Notes: generated by a model not told the origin, from the sequence alone. Positions 52,237 to 61,665 are shown, counted from the stretch's first letter. The stretch is DNA of 64,000 bases from Arthrobacter sp. B3I4 (GCF_030816855.1 NZ_JAUSYK010000001.1:1798001-1862000); one strand, 5' to 3'. Numbers and translations: made by a program.

Positions 52237-52809
52237 ATGCGTTGGGACGCCCTGTTTGCAGACCTGGAGGCGCAGCTTGCCGAGGCGGAGCGGCGGGGCT
52301 TGGAGCTGGAAGTGGATGAACGGGCGCGCGCGGACGCGGTCGACGTCGAGCTGGCGGACCGGGTGCGCGGCTCGGTAGGCCTTCTGGTCCGGGTCCACCT
52401 CGGCTCAGGCACGGTGTGCGAAGGCAGCCTCAGCCACGCCGGAAGCCAGTGGCTCGTTCTCGACGAGGCACGCCACCAGGTACTGATTCCCTATGCAGCG
52501 GCGACGCGGTACGCCGGGCTGTCCCGGCAGGCGGTGGGCGCGGGAACTGCAGTCCGGCAGCGCCTCGGGCTGGCGAGCGCCTTGCGGGGCTTGGCCCGCG
52601 ACCGTGCCAGCCTCACCGTGACAGTGTGGCGGGCAGCCGGGGGAGAAGCCGTCCTCCACGGTGTCATTGACCGGGTGGGACGCGACTTCTTCGATCTCGC
52701 CGTCACCGCACCGGGTGAGGAACGGCGGGGCTCGAACGTCACCGAGGTGGCAACGATTCCTTTTGGCGCCCTCGCCGCGCTGCGCTCCGTTCGAAGCGCC
52801 GCGGGCTGA
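52237..52809 (+). CDS. Conserved protein of unknown function
   Basis: 190 residues, ATG 52237. Not recognised. The first 40 residues form an acidic helix (Leu-Glu-Ala-Gln-Leu-Ala-Glu-Ala-Glu-Arg-Arg). The middle (about 45-90) alternates hydrophobic and polar residues as in a small beta-barrel: Val-Leu-Asp-Glu-Ala-Arg-His-Gln-Val-Leu-Ile-Pro-Tyr. A second beta-like segment lies at about 125-175. No signal or membrane helix, so cytoplasmic. It resembles short proteins found next to excisionase-type DNA-binding genes in Arthrobacter-like genomes, but I cannot assign a role. Confidence 0.72.
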   Translation: MRWDALFADLEAQLAEAERRGLELEVDERARADAVDVELADRVRGSVGLLVRVHLGSGTVCEGSLSHAGSQWLVLDEARHQVLIPYAAATRYAGLSRQAVGAGTAVRQRLGLASALRGLARDRASLTVTVWRAAGGEAVLHGVIDRVGRDFFDLAVTAPGEERRGSNVTEVATIPFGALAALRSVRSAAG

Positions 52810-52852
52810 CGGTCCGCCGGAGGAACGCGGACCGGGCTGCAGGGCAGCGGCC

Positions 52853-53068
52853 TCAGCTGCCCTTGGACCGGGATTCCTCGATCATCCGGCTTGCCTCGGC
52901 GTAGCGCTCCTGAATGTACTGCTCCAGCATCGTCTCCTCGACCCGCCACTGGCCCCTTCCGCCCACCTGGATGGCCTTGAGCTGGCCGCTCCGGACCAGG
53001 GCATAGGCGGCAGGCGAATTGATCTGGAGCTGCTCGGCAACGTCCGCGAGGGTCAGGAATCGTGGCAT
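52853..53068 (-). CDS. Excisionase-type helix-turn-helix DNA-binding protein
   Basis: 71 residues from ATG 53068; the frame is open further upstream but the conserved domain begins at Met-Pro-Arg-Phe-Leu-Thr-Leu-Ala-Asp-Val-Ala-Glu-Gln-Leu. This is an HTH_17 (MerR-related, excisionase-like) fold: a helix-turn-helix with a wing, Ala-Tyr-Ala-Leu-Val-Arg-Ser-Gly-Gln-Leu-Lys-Ala-Ile-Gln-Val-Gly-Gly-Arg-Gly-Gln-Trp-Arg-Val, then a short charged helix. No integrase or phage gene is nearby, so it is probably a stand-alone regulator and not a phage excisionase. It is divergent from the SAF-CpaE-like pair. Confidence 0.88.
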   Translation of the reverse strand: MPRFLTLADVAEQLQINSPAAYALVRSGQLKAIQVGGRGQWRVEETMLEQYIQERYAEASRMIEESRSKGS

Positions 53069-53105
53069 GGCACCATTTTGCCACCGGTGGGGTCGTTTGA
53101 GGCCG

Positions 53106-53114
53106 TTGTCCACA
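53106..53114 (+). promoter_or_regulatory. TTGTCCACA DnaA-type box
   Basis: An exact copy of the actinobacterial DnaA box lies between the excisionase-type gene and the SAF-domain gene. A single 9-mer has weak significance alone; the same 9-mer occurs twice at 44628 and 44655. Confidence 0.45.
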
Positions 53115-53221
53115 ATTTGGTGTTGTTGGCCCCGGCGTCTTCCCGCCGGGCCACCTATTGGTAACAATAGGGATGTCCGGCCCCGGGGGTGCGGATTGCG
53201 ACTACAGGGGGAGCAGGACGC

Positions 53222-53863
53222 ATGACGGTGACTACGGCGCCCGGCGGCGCGCGGTTGAAGAAACCCTCGTGGAGGGACCCGCGGCTGCTCGTCGGCATTC
53301 TGCTCGTGCTCGCTTCGGTGGCCGGCGTCGTGTCACTGGTGGCCGCCGCTGACCAGACCACGGAGGCGTTCGCGGCAAGTCAGCCGATCGCCGTCGGAGA
53401 GCAGCTGACACCGGACAAGCTGCACCGGGTCAAGGTCCGTCTCGGCGACGTGGAGCAGCACTACCTCACCCCGGCATCCGGTGCTGACTACGGCCTGGTC
53501 GCGGTCCAGCGCATCGGCAAGGACCAGCTCCTGCCCCGGGAGAGCCTGGGCACAGTGGACAAGCTGGACCGCAAGCCCGTCGCTGTGACCATCGACGAAG
53601 CGCTGCCGCCACAAGCTGTTGCAGGATCACGAGTGGACGTCTGGGTCGCTCTGCCCGACAACCGCAACGGTTTCAGCGAACCCACGCTGCTGCTGCGGGG
53701 AGCGGAGATTGCGCAGCTCACGCCGGGGAGCAGCGCACTGGGGGCGCAGCGCTCCACCGTCGTGATGGTCCTCGTCCCGGACGGGCAGATGCCCAAGCTG
53801 CTGGGAGCACAGGCCAATAAGGCAAAGATATCGGTCGTCTGGAATCCGGGCGGAGACACCTGA
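53222..53863 (+). CDS. SAF-domain membrane-anchored protein (CpaB/FlgA-like)
   Basis: 213 residues from ATG 53222, with GGGGGAG upstream. One membrane helix at about 24-44 is followed by an extracytoplasmic SAF domain (about 55-115: Pro-Ile-Ala-Val-Gly-Glu-Gln-Leu-Thr-Pro-Asp-Lys-Leu) and a beta-rich C-terminus. This is the architecture of CpaB/RcpC proteins of Flp/Tad pili, but no CpaF, TadB/C or pilin gene is in the window. Its stop overlaps the start of the MinD/CpaE-like gene (TGATG), so the two are coupled. Confidence 0.85.
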   Translation: MTVTTAPGGARLKKPSWRDPRLLVGILLVLASVAGVVSLVAAADQTTEAFAASQPIAVGEQLTPDKLHRVKVRLGDVEQHYLTPASGADYGLVAVQRIGKDQLLPRESLGTVDKLDRKPVAVTIDEALPPQAVAGSRVDVWVALPDNRNGFSEPTLLLRGAEIAQLTPGSSALGAQRSTVVMVLVPDGQMPKLLGAQANKAKISVVWNPGGDT

Positions 53864-55221
53864 TGGGTATTCCGGTGGTGACGGTCGGCAGCGCCACGGA
53901 GGACCTCGTGGGCGCCCTGGAGCAGCTTCACGGCCCGGTGTCAGTGGTGCGCCGTTGCACTGAACTCGCCGAACTGCTGGCTGCCTGCCAGACCGGGCTT
54001 GCCCGCGCGGCCGTCGTCGCCGAGGGCAGTGGCGAGTTGACCGCCTCGCTGGTGGACCGGTTGTCCGCCGTGGGGGTCGCCGTCGTGGCCCTGACGGACC
54101 AGCCGGCGGAGGCGGCCAGGCTTCAGGGCATAGGCGTCACCGCTCACCCCTCCCGCGTAGCGGCCGCCGCTCTCGCCGACGTCATCGCCGGCGCCGTTGC
54201 AGGGCTGGCCGGAACGGTATGGGCTCCGGCCGCCGACGCCTTCGCGGGCCGGCCTGGGCCGTACCCTCCACTGGGCCGCGGACAGGAGCGCCTGCGCTTT
54301 TCCACTCCGGAGCAGGCACGTGGTGCCAACGGTGATGAGCGCATGGGTGCGGCGGAGCCGGCGGCGGGGCAGATCATCGCTGTCTGGGGGCCGGCCGGGG
54401 CGCCGGGCCGGACCCTCCTCGCCACCAATATCGCAGGTGAATTGGCGGCCCAAGGGAAGTCGGTCCTGTTGGTCGACGCCGACAGTTACGGTGCCAGCGT
54501 GGCAGCTGCGCTGGGGCTGCTGGAGGAGGCCGCGGGTCTCGCCCAAGCCTGCCGGCTTGCGGATCAGGGCGTCCTGGACGCTGCGGCCCTGGTCGGCGTC
54601 GCGGTGCCCGTGGCCACCCGCGCCGGTTCCTTCCGTGTGCTCACCGGCATCACCCGGGCCGACCGCTGGACTGAACTCCGGGCCGCCGCCCTTTCGCTGG
54701 TTTACGAGCGAGCGCGCGAGGTCGCCGACTTCACGGTGGTGGACACCGGCTTTTGTCTGGAAACCGACGAAGAGCTTAGCTTCGATTCGATGGCCCCACG
54801 GCGGAACGCAGCGACCCTGCGCAGCCTCCAGCTGGCGGACACCGTCTATGCCGTAGGCACCGCAGATCCTGTTGGGGTGCCACGGCTGGTGCGCGGACTC
54901 GCCGAGCTGGAGGGTGCCGTCCCGCAGGCGTCCCCGCGCGTGGTACTGAACAAGGTGCGGGCGTCCGCCGTCGGGCGGTCTCCGGAGCGCCAGCTCCGCG
55001 ACGCCTGGGCTCGCTTCGGCCCCGGCTCGCCGCTGGAGGTTTTCATCCCGGCTGACGCAGCCGCCTGTGACGCGGCCCTGCTGGCCGGATCCCTGCTGCT
55101 CGAAAGCGCGCCGGATTCCTCGCTCCGGAAGGCTATCGCCGCCTTGGTTTGTGCACCTGTCCAGCGAAAGCGGAAATCCTCTGTCTTGTCTTCCACAGCA
55201 AAGCGACGGACGACCGGATAG
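53863..55221 (+). CDS. CpaE/MinD-like P-loop protein with variant Walker A
   Basis: 452 residues, ATG 53863. Residues 1-115 form a receiver-like domain as in CpaE; 168-440 form a ParA/MinD fold with Val-Leu-Leu-Val-Asp-Ala-Asp-Ser-Tyr-Gly (switch/Walker B side) and Val-Val-Asp-Thr-Gly. The deviant Walker A is altered: Gly-Pro-Ala-Gly-Ala-Pro-Gly-Arg-Thr at 176-184 has Ala where the signature Lys stands and Arg where the phosphate-binding Lys stands. The Pro-Gly-Arg-Thr form occurs in related actinobacterial proteins, so it may be a family trait. ATP hydrolysis is uncertain. Coupled to the SAF gene. Confidence 0.85.
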   Translation: MGIPVVTVGSATEDLVGALEQLHGPVSVVRRCTELAELLAACQTGLARAAVVAEGSGELTASLVDRLSAVGVAVVALTDQPAEAARLQGIGVTAHPSRVAAAALADVIAGAVAGLAGTVWAPAADAFAGRPGPYPPLGRGQERLRFSTPEQARGANGDERMGAAEPAAGQIIAVWGPAGAPGRTLLATNIAGELAAQGKSVLLVDADSYGASVAAALGLLEEAAGLAQACRLADQGVLDAAALVGVAVPVATRAGSFRVLTGITRADRWTELRAAALSLVYERAREVADFTVVDTGFCLETDEELSFDSMAPRRNAATLRSLQLADTVYAVGTADPVGVPRLVRGLAELEGAVPQASPRVVLNKVRASAVGRSPERQLRDAWARFGPGSPLEVFIPADAAACDAALLAGSLLLESAPDSSLRKAIAALVCAPVQRKRKSSVLSSTAKRRTTG

Positions 55222-55280
55222 GCTCGCCATGAGGGCCGCAACGGTGCGGCCGAGAACTTTCTTCATGGAGGCGTTTGTCG

Positions 55281-58200
55281 ATGTCGTCTGGGTCCAGTGT
55301 TGAGGATCAACCCGTTTCGATCGGTGCCAGTGAGAGGTACTTCGCCGACTACTACGAGCACCTCGCTGAGGAGGATGCCCGCACGTACGGCGAGGAAGCG
55401 CTGACCGCCCGCTGCCAGGCCCATCTGGAGGCCGCTGCGACGCGGCAGCCAGGTGATGCACATGTCGTGATCGCGGACGAGACGGACTCCAGCGTCGTCT
55501 ATATCGTCACCGACGACATGCCTTTCCTGGTGGACTCGGTCAACGCAGAACTGGTCCGGCAGAAGTCCCCGATTCGGCTCGTCATGCACCCCCTCTTCGT
55601 CGTGACCCGAAACCGTGCGACCGGCCGGCTGGTGAAGGTCGCACGGGTTCCCTCGCATCTTGGCATCTCCAGCGGCGACACGGCGGCGATGCCCAATCTC
55701 TCGCACCTGATCGCCCAGGGCGACAACGCCTCGCACATGGAATCCTGGATTGCTGTCGAAATCGGCCGAGTGGACGATGAGAAACGCCAGCAGCTCGTCG
55801 AGGGCCTGCAGCGGGTGCTCGGCGATGTCCGGGCAGCCGTCGAGGACTGGCCGAGAATGCGCAACAAAGCGCGCGAAGTGTCCGACGGCCTCGACAAGGT
55901 AACCAACGCCGCCGACGTCGCCGGACTCCGCCAGGCGCAGGAGCTGCTCCGCTGGCTGGACGACGGGAACTTCACCTTCCTCGGTTACCGGGAGTACGAC
56001 CTGCGCAGCGAGTCCGGCGAAGATGTGCTGGAACTGCGCGAGGAGAGCGGCCTCGGCTTGCTGCGCGACGGCGGTGACACCCGCCACCAAATCCAGCACC
56101 TGACCGAAACGGGACGGAAAAAGGCGCGCGAAAAGAGCGCCCTGGTCATTACCAAAGCAAACTCCCGGTCCACCGTGCATCGCTCGGCCTACCTGGACTA
56201 CATCGGTATTAAGAGCTTCGACGCGGCCGGCAACGTCAACGGAGAACGGCGCTTCATCGGTCTGTTCGCCACGACCGCCTACGCCGGCTCGGTCCGCGAC
56301 ATCCCGGTGGTCCGCGAAAAGGTCGACGCCGTGCTGCGCGAGGCCGGGTTCCCGCCGGACTCGCACTCCGGCAAGGACTTGTTGGGCATCCTCGAGACCT
56401 ACCCGCGCGATGAGCTTTTCCAAATTGAGATTCCCGAGCTTGCTGCCATCGCCACCGGCATCCAGCGGCTTCAGGAACGCCGCCGGACCCGGCTCTTCCT
56501 CCGCCCGGACATTTACGGCCGCTTCATGTCCGCGCTCGTCTACCTGCCGCGCGACCGGTACACCACCAACGTCCGGCTGCGCATTGAAAAGGAATTGCGG
56601 GAAACCTTCGCCGCGGTCTCCATCGACTATGAGGCGAGGATGACCGAATCTGCCCTCGCCCGGCTGTTCTTCCGGATCCGGCTCCCCAAGGACGCCGACA
56701 CCGCGCACGTCAACAGCGATGAGCTGGAGAAGCGGCTGGTCCGGGCAGCGCGCTCCTGGAGTGAGGGCATCGCGGAGGTGCTCCGCGCCAGAGCCAGCGC
56801 GGACGGCGAAAACGGTGCCAAGGAACTCGCTGCGGTCTGGGCCGAGGCCTTTCCCGCCAGCTACCGCGTTGACTACGAGGTCGAGGACGCGCTGGAGGAT
56901 ATTGCCCGCTTCGAAAAATACGGCGCTGCCGCCGAGCGCGGCGGCGAGGCCGCGCAAGAGCAGCCCGGCGTCCACGTTTACCTGCCCGCCGGTGCCGGTG
57001 CGACGCTTGAGGAGGACGCCCGCGTCAAGCTGTACATGCTGGAGCCCAAGAGCCTGAGCCAGATCCTGCCGTTCTTCCACAATCTCGGCCTTGAGGTCCT
57101 GGATGAACGGCCCTTCGAGATCGAAACCTCTGACCGCCGCGACTTTTTCCTCTATGACCTCGGCCTGAAGTACCCGACCGGAGTGGACCCCGTGAAGACC
57201 GGGGCCCTGTTGGCGGAATCCTTCGGCGCGGCGGTGTCCGGGGCGGTGGAATCGGACAGCTTCGACCGGCTGGTCCTGCGCGAAGGAATGGACTCACGCC
57301 AGGTGGTCGTCCTGCGTGCCTACGCCAAGTACATGCGGCAAATGGGAAACACCAACTCCTTCGAGTTCATGGCCGACACGCTGCTGGCCAACCCCGACGT
57401 CGCCCGCGGACTGAATGCGCTGTTCGCCGCACGTTTCGACCCGGCGGTGACCGGCGAGGAACGCGAAAACCGGCAGGCCGAAGTCCGCACCGGTCTGGAC
57501 GCGGCCATCGAACAGGTCGCAACGCTGGACGCGGACCGGGTTCTGCGGACCTTCAAGAACCTGATCCAGGCCACACTGCGGACCAACTTCTTCCAGAACA
57601 AGAGCCACGTCAGCTTTAAGCTCGACCCCTCCGGCATCGATGGCCTGCCCTTTCCGCGGCCGATGTTCGAGATCTGGGTCTACTCGCCCCGGGTCGAGGG
57701 CGTCCACCTGCGCTTCGGCAAGGTGGCACGCGGCGGACTGCGCTGGTCGGACCGCCGGGAAGATTTCCGGACCGAAATCCTCGGCCTGGTCAAGGCCCAG
57801 ACGGTTAAGAACGCCGTGATTGTCCCCACCGGTGCCAAGGGCGGCTTCTACGCCAAGCAACTGCCGGACCCCGCCGCGGACCGCAGCGCCTGGATGGCTG
57901 AGGGCATCGAGAGCTACAAGACCTTCATCAGAGGCTTGCTGGACGTCACCGACAACCTCGTCACCTCACCGCAGGGTGAAACCCTGGTGCCCCCAGCCGG
58001 CGTCGTGTGCCATGACGATGCTGATTCCTACCTCGTCGTGGCGGCTGACAAGGGAACCGCCTCGTTCTCTGACATCGCCAACGGCCTCGCTGCCGAATAC
58101 GGGTTCTGGCTCGGTGACGCCTTCGCATCCGGCGGGTCCGTCGGCTACGACCACAAGGCCATGGGCATCACCGCGCGCGGCGCCTGGGAATCGGTCAAGC

Positions 58201-60146
58201 GCCACTTCAGCGAACTGGATCTGGACACACAGGCCGACCCGTTCACCGTCGTCGGTGTCGGCGACATGTCAGGGGACGTGTTCGGCAACGGCATGCTGCT
58301 CTCACGGCACATCCGGCTGCTCGCCGCGTTCGACCACCGGCACATCTTCCTGGACCCGAATCCTGACGAAGCTGCGTCCTTCGCCGAGCGGCAGCGGCTC
58401 TTCGAGCTTCCCCGCTCCTCCTGGGACGACTACGACAAGTCCCTGATCAGCGAAGGCGGCGGCGTATTCGCCCGCCAGGCCAAGTCGATTCCGGTTTCGC
58501 CGCAGGTCCGGGCCGCGCTGGGACTGCCGGAGGCAACCACGCAGCTCAGCCCGCCGGAACTGCTCCGCGCGATCCTGCTGGCCCCGGCGGACCTGCTGTA
58601 CAACGGCGGCATCGGCACTTACGTCAAGGCGAGCACCGAGACGAACGCCGCCGTCGGCGACAAGGCCAACGACGCCATCCGCGTCGACGGCCGGGAACTG
58701 CGGGTTAAAGTCGTCGGCGAAGGTGGAAACCTGGGCATGACCCAGCGGGGCCGCATCGAAGCCGCGCTGCAGGGCGTCATCCTGAACACCGACGCCATCG
58801 ACAACTCGGCGGGCGTGGACTGCTCCGACCACGAAGTCAACATCAAGATCTTCGTCGACCGCATGGTGGCCGCGGGCAAGCTGGACCCGTCCGAACGCGC
58901 AGAGTTCCTCGCCTCGATGACCGACGAAGTCGGCCGCCTGGTACTTGAGGACAACATCGACCAGAACATCCTGCTCCTCAATGACCGGATGCGCGTCGCG
59001 GAGTGGAGCCCCAGCTATGAACGGCTGATGGACTGGCTGGAGAAATCTGCTGACCTCAAGCGCGAACTGGAGGCGCTGCCCACCACCGGGACGCTGCGCG
59101 AGCGGCTCGAACAGGGCCAGGGCCTGACCTCGCCGGAACTGTCCGTGCTGGCCGCTTACGCCAAGATCGAGCTTGCCACCGCGCTGCGCGACAGCAACCT
59201 GGCGGAGGATCCGTGGTTCCGCAAGACGCTCCGGGCGTACTTCCCGAAGCAGCTTCGGGAACGGTTCGACGCCGACCTCGACACGCACCCGCTGCGCCGG
59301 GAAATCATCGCCACTGTCGTCGCCAACGACATGATCAACCTGGGCGGCATTACCTTCGCGTTCCGCGCCATGGAGGAAACTTCCGCCAGCGAGGTCGCTG
59401 TCGCCAAGGCATTCGTTGCTTTGCGGGAGGTATACGAACTGGACATCATGGTTCAGGAGCTCAACGATCTGCCGGCGTCGTTCCCCACCGAGCACTGGAG
59501 CACCGTCCACCTGGATATTCGCAGGCTCCTGGACCGCGCGGTCCGCTGGGTTCTGAGCCAGGGCAACACCGCACGCCCGATCGCCGACGTCGTGAACGAC
59601 TTCAAGCCGTTGATGGACCCGATGCGGGCACGGCTGCTTGAGTACCTGCGCGGCGACGACCGCGAGCGGGTGTCGCAGTGGCTTGCGAAGGCCCGCAGCT
59701 GGGAGCTTCCCGAGGACCTCGCGCACCGCTGGGCCGAGCTCTTCGAAAGCTTCGTACTGCTGGACATCGCGAAGATCGCCCACGCCAGCAGCGAGCCGGT
59801 AGAAAACATCGCCCACGTCTACTACACCGTCTTCAACCGCTTCCACGCGGACTCGCTGCTTGAGCGCATCAGCAAGCTGCCCCGCGAAGACCGCTGGCAG
59901 GCCCTGGCTCGTGCAGCGCTGCGTGATGACCTGTACTCGACCGTGTCCGACATGACGACTGCGGTGCTGGAAGCGACGCCCGCGGACATGCCGGCGGAGG
60001 AACGGCTGGTGGCGTGGGAAAGCAAGAACGTTGAGCAACTGGAACGGGCGAAGAGCATGTTTGACGAGGTGAACGCGCTCGAGGCAGATGACATGGCCTC
60101 GCTCTCGGTAGCATTGAGGCTCTTGAGGTCAATCGTTCGACGCTAG
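55281..60146 (+). CDS. Large NAD-dependent glutamate dehydrogenase (GDH2, about 180 kDa)
   Basis: 1621 residues. I chose ATG 55281 because GGAGG lies nine bases upstream; the TTG at 55275 would be too close. It is the bacterial high-molecular-weight NAD-GDH: a long N-terminal regulatory region (ACT-like, Val-Thr-Asp-Asp-Met-Pro-Phe-Leu-Val-Asp-Ser-Val near 75-86), then the catalytic domain around 780-1150 with Ala-Arg-Gly-Gly-Leu-Arg-Trp-Ser-Asp-Arg and Pro-Thr-Gly-Ala-Lys-Gly-Gly-Phe (the substrate-lysine region) and the Rossmann NAD-binding part Gly-Val-Gly-Asp-Met-Ser-Gly-Asp-Val-Phe-Gly-Asn-Gly. It oxidises glutamate to 2-oxoglutarate, mainly for catabolism. pdtaS follows 35 bp downstream. 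Confidence 0.95.
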   Translation: MSSGSSVEDQPVSIGASERYFADYYEHLAEEDARTYGEEALTARCQAHLEAAATRQPGDAHVVIADETDSSVVYIVTDDMPFLVDSVNAELVRQKSPIRLVMHPLFVVTRNRATGRLVKVARVPSHLGISSGDTAAMPNLSHLIAQGDNASHMESWIAVEIGRVDDEKRQQLVEGLQRVLGDVRAAVEDWPRMRNKAREVSDGLDKVTNAADVAGLRQAQELLRWLDDGNFTFLGYREYDLRSESGEDVLELREESGLGLLRDGGDTRHQIQHLTETGRKKAREKSALVITKANSRSTVHRSAYLDYIGIKSFDAAGNVNGERRFIGLFATTAYAGSVRDIPVVREKVDAVLREAGFPPDSHSGKDLLGILETYPRDELFQIEIPELAAIATGIQRLQERRRTRLFLRPDIYGRFMSALVYLPRDRYTTNVRLRIEKELRETFAAVSIDYEARMTESALARLFFRIRLPKDADTAHVNSDELEKRLVRAARSWSEGIAEVLRARASADGENGAKELAAVWAEAFPASYRVDYEVEDALEDIARFEKYGAAAERGGEAAQEQPGVHVYLPAGAGATLEEDARVKLYMLEPKSLSQILPFFHNLGLEVLDERPFEIETSDRRDFFLYDLGLKYPTGVDPVKTGALLAESFGAAVSGAVESDSFDRLVLREGMDSRQVVVLRAYAKYMRQMGNTNSFEFMADTLLANPDVARGLNALFAARFDPAVTGEERENRQAEVRTGLDAAIEQVATLDADRVLRTFKNLIQATLRTNFFQNKSHVSFKLDPSGIDGLPFPRPMFEIWVYSPRVEGVHLRFGKVARGGLRWSDRREDFRTEILGLVKAQTVKNAVIVPTGAKGGFYAKQLPDPAADRSAWMAEGIESYKTFIRGLLDVTDNLVTSPQGETLVPPAGVVCHDDADSYLVVAADKGTASFSDIANGLAAEYGFWLGDAFASGGSVGYDHKAMGITARGAWESVKRHFSELDLDTQADPFTVVGVGDMSGDVFGNGMLLSRHIRLLAAFDHRHIFLDPNPDEAASFAERQRLFELPRSSWDDYDKSLISEGGGVFARQAKSIPVSPQVRAALGLPEATTQLSPPELLRAILLAPADLLYNGGIGTYVKASTETNAAVGDKANDAIRVDGRELRVKVVGEGGNLGMTQRGRIEAALQGVILNTDAIDNSAGVDCSDHEVNIKIFVDRMVAAGKLDPSERAEFLASMTDEVGRLVLEDNIDQNILLLNDRMRVAEWSPSYERLMDWLEKSADLKRELEALPTTGTLRERLEQGQGLTSPELSVLAAYAKIELATALRDSNLAEDPWFRKTLRAYFPKQLRERFDADLDTHPLRREIIATVVANDMINLGGITFAFRAMEETSASEVAVAKAFVALREVYELDIMVQELNDLPASFPTEHWSTVHLDIRRLLDRAVRWVLSQGNTARPIADVVNDFKPLMDPMRARLLEYLRGDDRERVSQWLAKARSWELPEDLAHRWAELFESFVLLDIAKIAHASSEPVENIAHVYYTVFNRFHADSLLERISKLPREDRWQALARAALRDDLYSTVSDMTTAVLEATPADMPAEERLVAWESKNVEQLERAKSMFDEVNALEADDMASLSVALRLLRSIVRR

Positions 60147-60181
60147 GGTCTGCCGGCCCCCGCGACGCAAATGGAGGTGCT

Positions 60182-61651
60182 GTGGCAATCTTTACGGACC
60201 CTATCAGGGAGCATGCTGATTTCGGGCCGGGGGATGCCGAGTGGCTGCACTTGCTCGTGGGGGACTGGCAGATGGTGGCCGACCTTGCCTTTGCCGACCT
60301 TGCCTTGTGGTTTCCGCATCCCGAGCTCGGTTACGTTGCGCTGGCCCACGTCCGCCCCTCCACCTCGCATACGGTGTTCCACGCCGACTTCGTGGGGGAG
60401 GGCATTCGCTCAGACTTGAAGCGGCTCGTCGACAAGGCGTGGGAGAGCCGCGTGATTGAACGCTCCAACGAGACCAACTGGAGCAGTGACCTGGCAATGC
60501 GGGTGGAGGCCGTCCCGATGGTCCGCAACGGCAGGACCCTCGCTGTTGTCACCTCACACATGGACCTGTCCAGCTCCCGGATGCCCTCACGGCTCGAACT
60601 GACGTACCGGCAGTGCGCGTACGACCTGCTGCGCATGGGAACCCTGGGCCTCTGGCCGGACTTCGCCTCGCCCACCGGCTCCCGCCGTGGCGCGCCCCGG
60701 GTGGGGGACGGCTTGATCCGGCTCGATGCCGAAGGGATTGTGCAGTACGCGAGCCCGAACGGCGTGTCCGCCTTCCGCCGGCTCGGTGACGGGGAGTCGC
60801 TTGAGGGGCGGTCGCTGGCCGAGGTCACCGCTGGTCTGCTGCGGGATCGCCGCATGGTCGATGAGACGCTACCCCTGGTGGTCACGGGGCGTATGCCGTG
60901 GCGCAGCGAAATCGAATCCCGCGGTGTCAGCCTCTCACTGCGGGCCATTCCACTGCGGGACGAGCAGCAGCGCTTCGGGGCGCTCGTGCTGTGCCGCGAC
61001 GTTTCGGAGCTGCGCCGGCGGGAGATGGAACTCGTCACCAAGGACGCCACCATCCGCGAGATCCATCACCGCGTCAAGAACAACCTGCAGACGGTGGCGG
61101 CCTTGCTGCGCATGCAGTCGCGCCGGATGGTCAGCGACGAGGCCAAGCAGGGACTCGAGCAGGCCATGCGGCGGGTCGCCACCATCGCCCTGGTGCATGA
61201 AACGCTCTCCCAGGGCCTGACCCAGAGCGTGGACTTCGACGAACTGATTGGGCGCCAGTTCCGCTTGTCTGCCGAGGTGGCGTCCCCTTCGCAACAGGTG
61301 AAAACCCAGCGCTCGGGGCTGTTCGGCGAACTGCCCAGCGATTTTGCCACACCGTTGGCCCTGGTCATCAACGAACTGGTGACCAATGCCGTCGAGCACG
61401 GGCTTGAGGGCCGGGCCGGGACTGTCTGGCTACTCGCCGACCGTTCGGAAAGCGAAGACGGCGACGAACTGCTGACCGTCACCGTGGCGGACGACGGCGT
61501 TGGTCTGCCGGCGGGGTCCTACGCGGAAGGGCTGGGCCTGCAGATTGTGCGCACCCTGGTGACGAGCGAATTGGGCGGCAGTATCCAGTGGAAGCCTCGG
61601 GAGGGCGGCGGAACGGCCGTGCAGGTGGTCCTGAGCCTCGAATCACGCTAA
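60182..61651 (+). CDS. pdtaS: PdtaS-like cytosolic sensor histidine kinase (HisKA_2 type)
   Basis: 489 residues from a GTG. Architecture of M. tuberculosis PdtaS (Rv3220c): an N-terminal GAF-like histidine-kinase domain (about 10-150), a PAS domain (about 175-285), then HisKA_2 with Glu-Ile-His-His-Arg-Val-Lys-Asn-Asn-Leu-Gln-Thr-Val (His295/His296) and an HATPase (Asn-Glu-Leu-Val-Thr-Asn-Ala-Val-Glu-His-Gly; Asp-Asp-Gly-Val-Gly-Leu). No membrane helix. PdtaS controls the RNA-binding antiterminator PdtaR, which is not in this window. whiB1 lies convergently next to it, as in mycobacteria (Rv3219). Confidence 0.93.
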   Translation: MAIFTDPIREHADFGPGDAEWLHLLVGDWQMVADLAFADLALWFPHPELGYVALAHVRPSTSHTVFHADFVGEGIRSDLKRLVDKAWESRVIERSNETNWSSDLAMRVEAVPMVRNGRTLAVVTSHMDLSSSRMPSRLELTYRQCAYDLLRMGTLGLWPDFASPTGSRRGAPRVGDGLIRLDAEGIVQYASPNGVSAFRRLGDGESLEGRSLAEVTAGLLRDRRMVDETLPLVVTGRMPWRSEIESRGVSLSLRAIPLRDEQQRFGALVLCRDVSELRRREMELVTKDATIREIHHRVKNNLQTVAALLRMQSRRMVSDEAKQGLEQAMRRVATIALVHETLSQGLTQSVDFDELIGRQFRLSAEVASPSQQVKTQRSGLFGELPSDFATPLALVINELVTNAVEHGLEGRAGTVWLLADRSESEDGDELLTVTVADDGVGLPAGSYAEGLGLQIVRTLVTSELGGSIQWKPREGGGTAVQVVLSLESR

Positions 61652-61665
61652 AGGCCGCGTTGAAC

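Noticed and set aside
52853..53068. Excisionase of a prophage or integrative element
   Set aside because: No integrase, recombinase, attachment-site duplication or phage gene is nearby; the fold is used by many host regulators.
55263..57080. Reverse-strand open frame of 605 codons
   Set aside because: Antisense shadow of the glutamate dehydrogenase gene; no start-site signal and no recognisable domain.
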